A stretch of DNA of 64,000 nucleotides. It comes from Tenodera sinensis. Taxonomy: Eukaryota; Arthropoda; Insecta; Mantodea; Mantidae. The position numbers were made by a program, and so were the translations under genes. Below the pieces are notes generated by a model that made no database searches, was not told the DNA's origin, and was given only the letters and a program-made list of their open reading frames with translations. Shown here piece after piece: positions 61,531-64,000 of the stretch. Where the stretch lies: the NCBI GenBank assembly GCA_030765045.1, contig CM060961.1:94713135-94777134 (forward strand), given 5' to 3'. Every line of letters starts with the position of its first letter. The stretch's first letter is position 1.

Positions 61531-63880
61531 TTGCATATCACTGGGATAGAAGACTGCTTGTATGTTGCAAACAGCAAATGAGAAGTGAAGCGGTGGAGTT
61601 CGCTTGACACGCGGTGAAACAAGGGGTCAAAAACGCTTAAACCCGTTCTAAACGATCAAATCACCTGTAAGTTCGGTCAGCGCTTAAATAAAATTAACGC
61701 GGAATTATGAGCATGTTCATTTATATTAAAGACCAAGGAGTTCTAGAAATACCGGAATTTGAGCAAGAAGGACGTGCCTAGAAAAAACATGTTTGAAATC
61801 ATTAGGGACAAAACCAACAGCTCTGGGAATTGACCTGAATGTAAACTCACTAATGATGCACAAATAATTGATTTGGCCACTCTGAATAACAGCCTACAAC
61901 AACCCACTCTGCAAACTTTAATAAGTAAACACCGTGCATGCCAGAGAAAATGAAGATATGCGGGATATTGCTTGGATATCATGAACAAAATGGAGTTAAT
62001 CCCGCAGGTTTGGTGTTTTGTCCCAGATAAACCGCTGGGGAATATCACACCCATCAATAGCCATTCAGTTTGATTGTTACGAGGGTCGCAGCCTTTTGTT
62101 ACAGAAACATGTCTAGGGGATCAGAAATTTAACACGCCTCTCGTCCATTCCTGAATATTAAACCTAGGATTCGTTTACATCATGTGAAGTGCTTTTGGTG
62201 TAGCGAATGTTACCATATTTGTGTACATCAGCTTGCAGAAGTACCTTCCCATAAATACAGACAAGTTAAACAATAGTATATTATGCAACGAGAGTAAACT
62301 GGTAGCAATTAAGATGCGTGTATTCATACGAGTAACATAATTGTCATTATACTTACGTTTCATACAACTACTTACGCTCGAGCATTTGTCTAAGTTATAA
62401 AACATATATAAAACGTTTTTAATACTCTACGCTGCATGGTCATTGGTATCCAACATTTTAGCTATTTGTTATTCAATTGTAAATACGAGGATCGACAGTA
62501 GCGCCTTCAACTTTTATTCTTATGTTGGTATTGACACAATGATACAGATAGTATATATTGCTATAACCTTTAAAAGAGTACACTTTCAAAAACGAGAAGA
62601 AAAATTGTATTTATTACGGTGTTATTTACAATATTAATATCTATTATTATGTAAACAGAGTAGCTTTATTCCTTATACGCTTTCAGCTATGTGGGAATGT
62701 GATGGCTATATGCGGATGTTTTGATTGGTGGCTAGCAATGCCGTGATGAACAGGTGCACCTTTGATTAATCGATTAATAGTGCCATTATTTACTGTTGCA
62801 CCTTTATTTGTTAGCTAGCAGTGTCGGTATGAACTTGTGCATTGGTGGACAGCAGTGCCATTATGAGGTGCGTTACAGTGAAATATAAGCACTGCATTTT
62901 GGCATAGTTGAACACAAAACTAAATATTCTACTTCCGAGTTCTTACAAATTTGTTATACTTGCAACACATGACACGTACTATGATTATTATCAAAAATTT
63001 TCGGTTCACTTTGATTTCATTCGCCTTGCGTAACTAATCCTCATTATGGCATACACAAAATTTAATGGCGACTGATAGCTTGGCATTAGCATTCTCTTTC
63101 CAGTTGTGCAAATACATTTCGTGGGTGCATAGGATATTTCACGGGCTTTACAGGTGATTGCACAGACTATTTGACTACACAACACAGCAAGGCAGGCAAT
63201 CCTCGGATTCAATTTTGTGTTGACCAGTTCCTACAGCTCCCGCCATAAGTTTTATGTCATCCATATGTGCAATACCTTCCTCTTCCCTTTCAGGTTTCTC
63301 GATTCCATTAAAGCAACAATTTATTCAAAGATAAAGCAAGACATTGATAGCATCAAGCCGTTATTTGATAGACTTTCCTTGTACTTCAGTTCAATAAAGG
63401 CATAGAAAATTCTTTACAAAACTGAACATAAAAAATTTAAGTGAATTTAAAATTGATTGGACGCATTGAAAAACACTTGAGCTATTAAACTTAATTAAAA
63501 AGCAATAATACTTGTACTTTTAACTAAACATGGTGGGTATCTGAAACTAATTGGATAAACAACTTTTGAAAGTCTAATAAATGATACAAACCTTAGTATC
63601 TATATTTAAAAATCATTTTAAGACATAAACTATAATGATAATATTGAAAACTGCACAAGGAACTACTGAGGATGAAAACAGCCAAAGTTCATCTTGGTTA
63701 GGACGAAATGCCCAAATACGCTTTCTTCGTTTATTTTTTCTTTTCCTGAAAATATGCATTTTAGGTAACTAAGCTCTATGGACTCGAGACTTATTTGAGC
63801 ATCACTTCATCTATTTTATTCATTCGTCGTCCAATACAGGTACCTATGCATAAACATAAGAACATCTGTAGATTGCGCTG
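61531..63880. other. Unrecognised AT-rich sequence
   Basis: No supported gene or repeat. Short open frames (61743-62057, 62175-62405, 63006-63405) lack recognisable features. Confidence 0.4.
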
Positions 63881-63990
63881 ACGTGCTCTTGTAAAGACTA
63901 TTCTTACAAAAGTCTATTCTTTTAAGTTAATCGAGATAAACATTTGCAGAAGTTGTATTGCATACTTTCTATATAGGTACAATGGGAATA
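63880..63990 (-). repeat. R-B repeat, 3'-end fragment
   Basis: The plus strand shows TATTCTTACAAAAGTCTA and GAGATAAACATTTGCAGAAG, the complement of R-B 3' blocks (CTGCAAATGTTTATCCC at 51225). It runs near the window edge. Confidence 0.5.
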
Positions 63991-64000
63991 AAGAAATACG

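Noticed and set aside
61253..61622. Three overlapping minus-strand frames
   Set aside because: They translate an S3 SINE copy.

Overview
This is AT-rich eukaryotic DNA, almost certainly from an insect with a large, repeat-laden genome. A cockroach, termite or other polyneopteran would fit, but that is an inference from repeat style (tRNA-headed SINEs, CGGBP1-type hAT, mariner-like and non-LTR elements, long AT-rich microsatellites), not a species identification. I found no convincing host protein-coding gene, rRNA gene, standalone tRNA gene or CRISPR array. The window reads as intergenic or long-intron sequence built from layers of transposable elements and simple repeats.

The one long, intact reading frame (28501-29898, minus strand, 465 codons) is the Gag-like ORF1 of a non-LTR retrotransposon. 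It sits in a complete 1.8-kb insertion (28120-29939, 9-bp target duplication, poly(A) tail) that has no ORF2. This element landed inside an older, decayed LINE reverse transcriptase whose two halves lie at 27502-28118 and 29949-30095.

The most layered region is 36460-41160. A mariner-like inverted-repeat element was entered by a hAT element (36537-40397, 8-bp target duplication). That element holds a foldback element (37024-37166) and a second hAT element (37207-38776, 8-bp target duplication) with fossil transposase. Two other mariner-like copies lie at 1945-2622 and 6444-7340.

Other recurring families are:
- R-B: a non-coding ~0.7-kb repeat with a microsatellite embedded at a fixed internal site. 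In one copy this has grown to about 734 bp of uninterrupted CA (5297-6030); another copy contains a 591-bp solo-LTR-like insertion.
- R-A: a repeat ending in a hairpin-like motif plus CTAG.
- Several tRNA-headed SINE families.
- A pair of hAT-like non-autonomous elements, a Tigger/pogo-like MITE, and several foldbacks.
- Two ultra-short (50 and 66 bp) insertions sharing a ~38-bp core, each with its own perfect target duplication. They look like a miniature retroposon and are the best candidate here for something undescribed.

The remaining tracts are AT-rich and featureless to the eye. Family names other than hAT, LINE, SINE and mariner-like are my own labels.
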